A DNA stretch of 5,500 bases from Opitutales bacterium (lineage in GTDB: Bacteria > Verrucomicrobiota > Verrucomicrobiia > Opitutales > Intestinicryptomonadaceae). Position 1 is the stretch's first letter; each line of letters starts with the position of its first letter. The stretch spans positions 1 to 5,500 of the forward strand of contig JAFXRX010000124.1 in NCBI GenBank assembly GCA_017526045.1, written 5' to 3'. This document shows positions 5,188-5,500 of the stretch, in pieces. The notes under the pieces are model-generated. The model saw only the letters and a list, made by a program, of their open reading frames with translations, did not search any database and was not told the DNA's origin. The translations under genes were made by a program, and so were the position numbers.

Positions 5188-5500
5188 TTACTTTTCGTCG
5201 CTCAGCACGATAGTTATGTGGCTTGTGCGCTTGCGGATAGGATGCGCGCTGCCGCGGGCAACCGGGCGGTAGCGCTTGAACGCGATGCCCTGGTTTACTA
5301 TCGCCGACTTTACCTTCAGGGAGGCAGCCGATGCGCCGTTGTTGTTTTCCGCATTTGCAATGGCGCTGGCGAGCGTCTTTGCAATCAATGCCGCGCTCTT
5401 CCTCGGGACAATCCTGAGGATTTCGAGAGCTTCCGCAGCATTACGCCCCTGTATCTTGCGGGCGACTTCGCGTACCTTCTTGTCGGACATACGCGCAAAC
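5188..5500 (-). CDS. rplV: 50S ribosomal protein L22 (uL22), 5' end off the right edge
   Basis: L22 binds all 23S rRNA domains in early assembly and extends a beta-hairpin into the exit tunnel. An ATG at 5488-5490 could start a 100-residue protein, but it is probably internal. The frame stays open through base 5500, and the codons before it give F-A-R, so the text reads FARMSDKKVREVARKIQGR. That aligns with the family's (Y/V)xR(I/M)SPxKVRxVAxxIRGK, making this Met a residue inside the first motif; roughly 10 to 15 residues lie off-window. The 10 bases upstream hold no SD. Further on are SAIANAENNNG and the hairpin region GIAFKRYRPVARGSAHPIRK, then KRTSHITIVLSDEK, all intact; this hairpin is where macrolide-resistance changes occur in E. 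coli. rpsC follows after 16 nt. Confidence 0.95.
   Translation of the reverse strand, partial: FARMSDKKVREVARKIQGRNAAEALEILRIVPRKSAALIAKTLASAIANAENNNGASAASLKVKSAIVNQGIAFKRYRPVARGSAHPIRKRTSHITIVLSDEK

Noticed and set aside
1..5500. An undescribed biological system, mobile element or CRISPR array
   Set aside because: Every stretch over 32 nt is accounted for by ribosomal protein genes in canonical order; no repeats, insertion ends, tRNA or foreign-looking genes were seen.

Overview
The window is the middle of a bacterial ribosomal protein gene cluster, read entirely from the minus strand. In transcription order, from the right edge to the left, it holds rplV (5' end off-window), rpsC, rplP, rpmC, rpsQ, rplN, rplX, rplE, rpsN, rpsH, rplF, rplR, rpsE and the first 44 codons of rplO. 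This is the canonical S10-spc order, with one gap: there is no rpmD (bL/uL30) between rpsE and rplO.

The genes are packed with spacers of 1 to 32 nt. I see no internal terminator, recognisable promoter, RNA gene, mobile element or repeat. The S10-type block (rplV to rpsQ) runs into the spc-type block (rplN to rplO) across only 17 nt, so the two are probably one transcription unit. Most starts have a good Shine-Dalgarno (SD) sequence 6-10 nt upstream. The exceptions are rplE (none seen), rpsE (weak) and rpsN (good, but 13 nt away and inside the end of rplE). The products are 30S proteins (S3, S17, S14, S8, S5) and 50S proteins (L22, L16, L29, L14, L24, L5, L6, L18, L15), co-expressed for ribosome assembly.

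The organism is a bacterium with moderately high GC and SD-led translation. The zinc-free long S14, the missing rpmD, the short L24 and an L15 N-terminus with a GCGIGSGHGRTTGRGHKG stretch together suggest the Verrucomicrobiota / wider PVC group. That placement is a recollection-based inference, not something shown by a search.

I found no undescribed system. The points worth a second look are small: the missing rpmD, a misleading internal ATG in rplV, the SD-less rplE start after the longest spacer, a short L24, a tail on L5, and substitutions at normally conserved positions in L16, S5 and S8.
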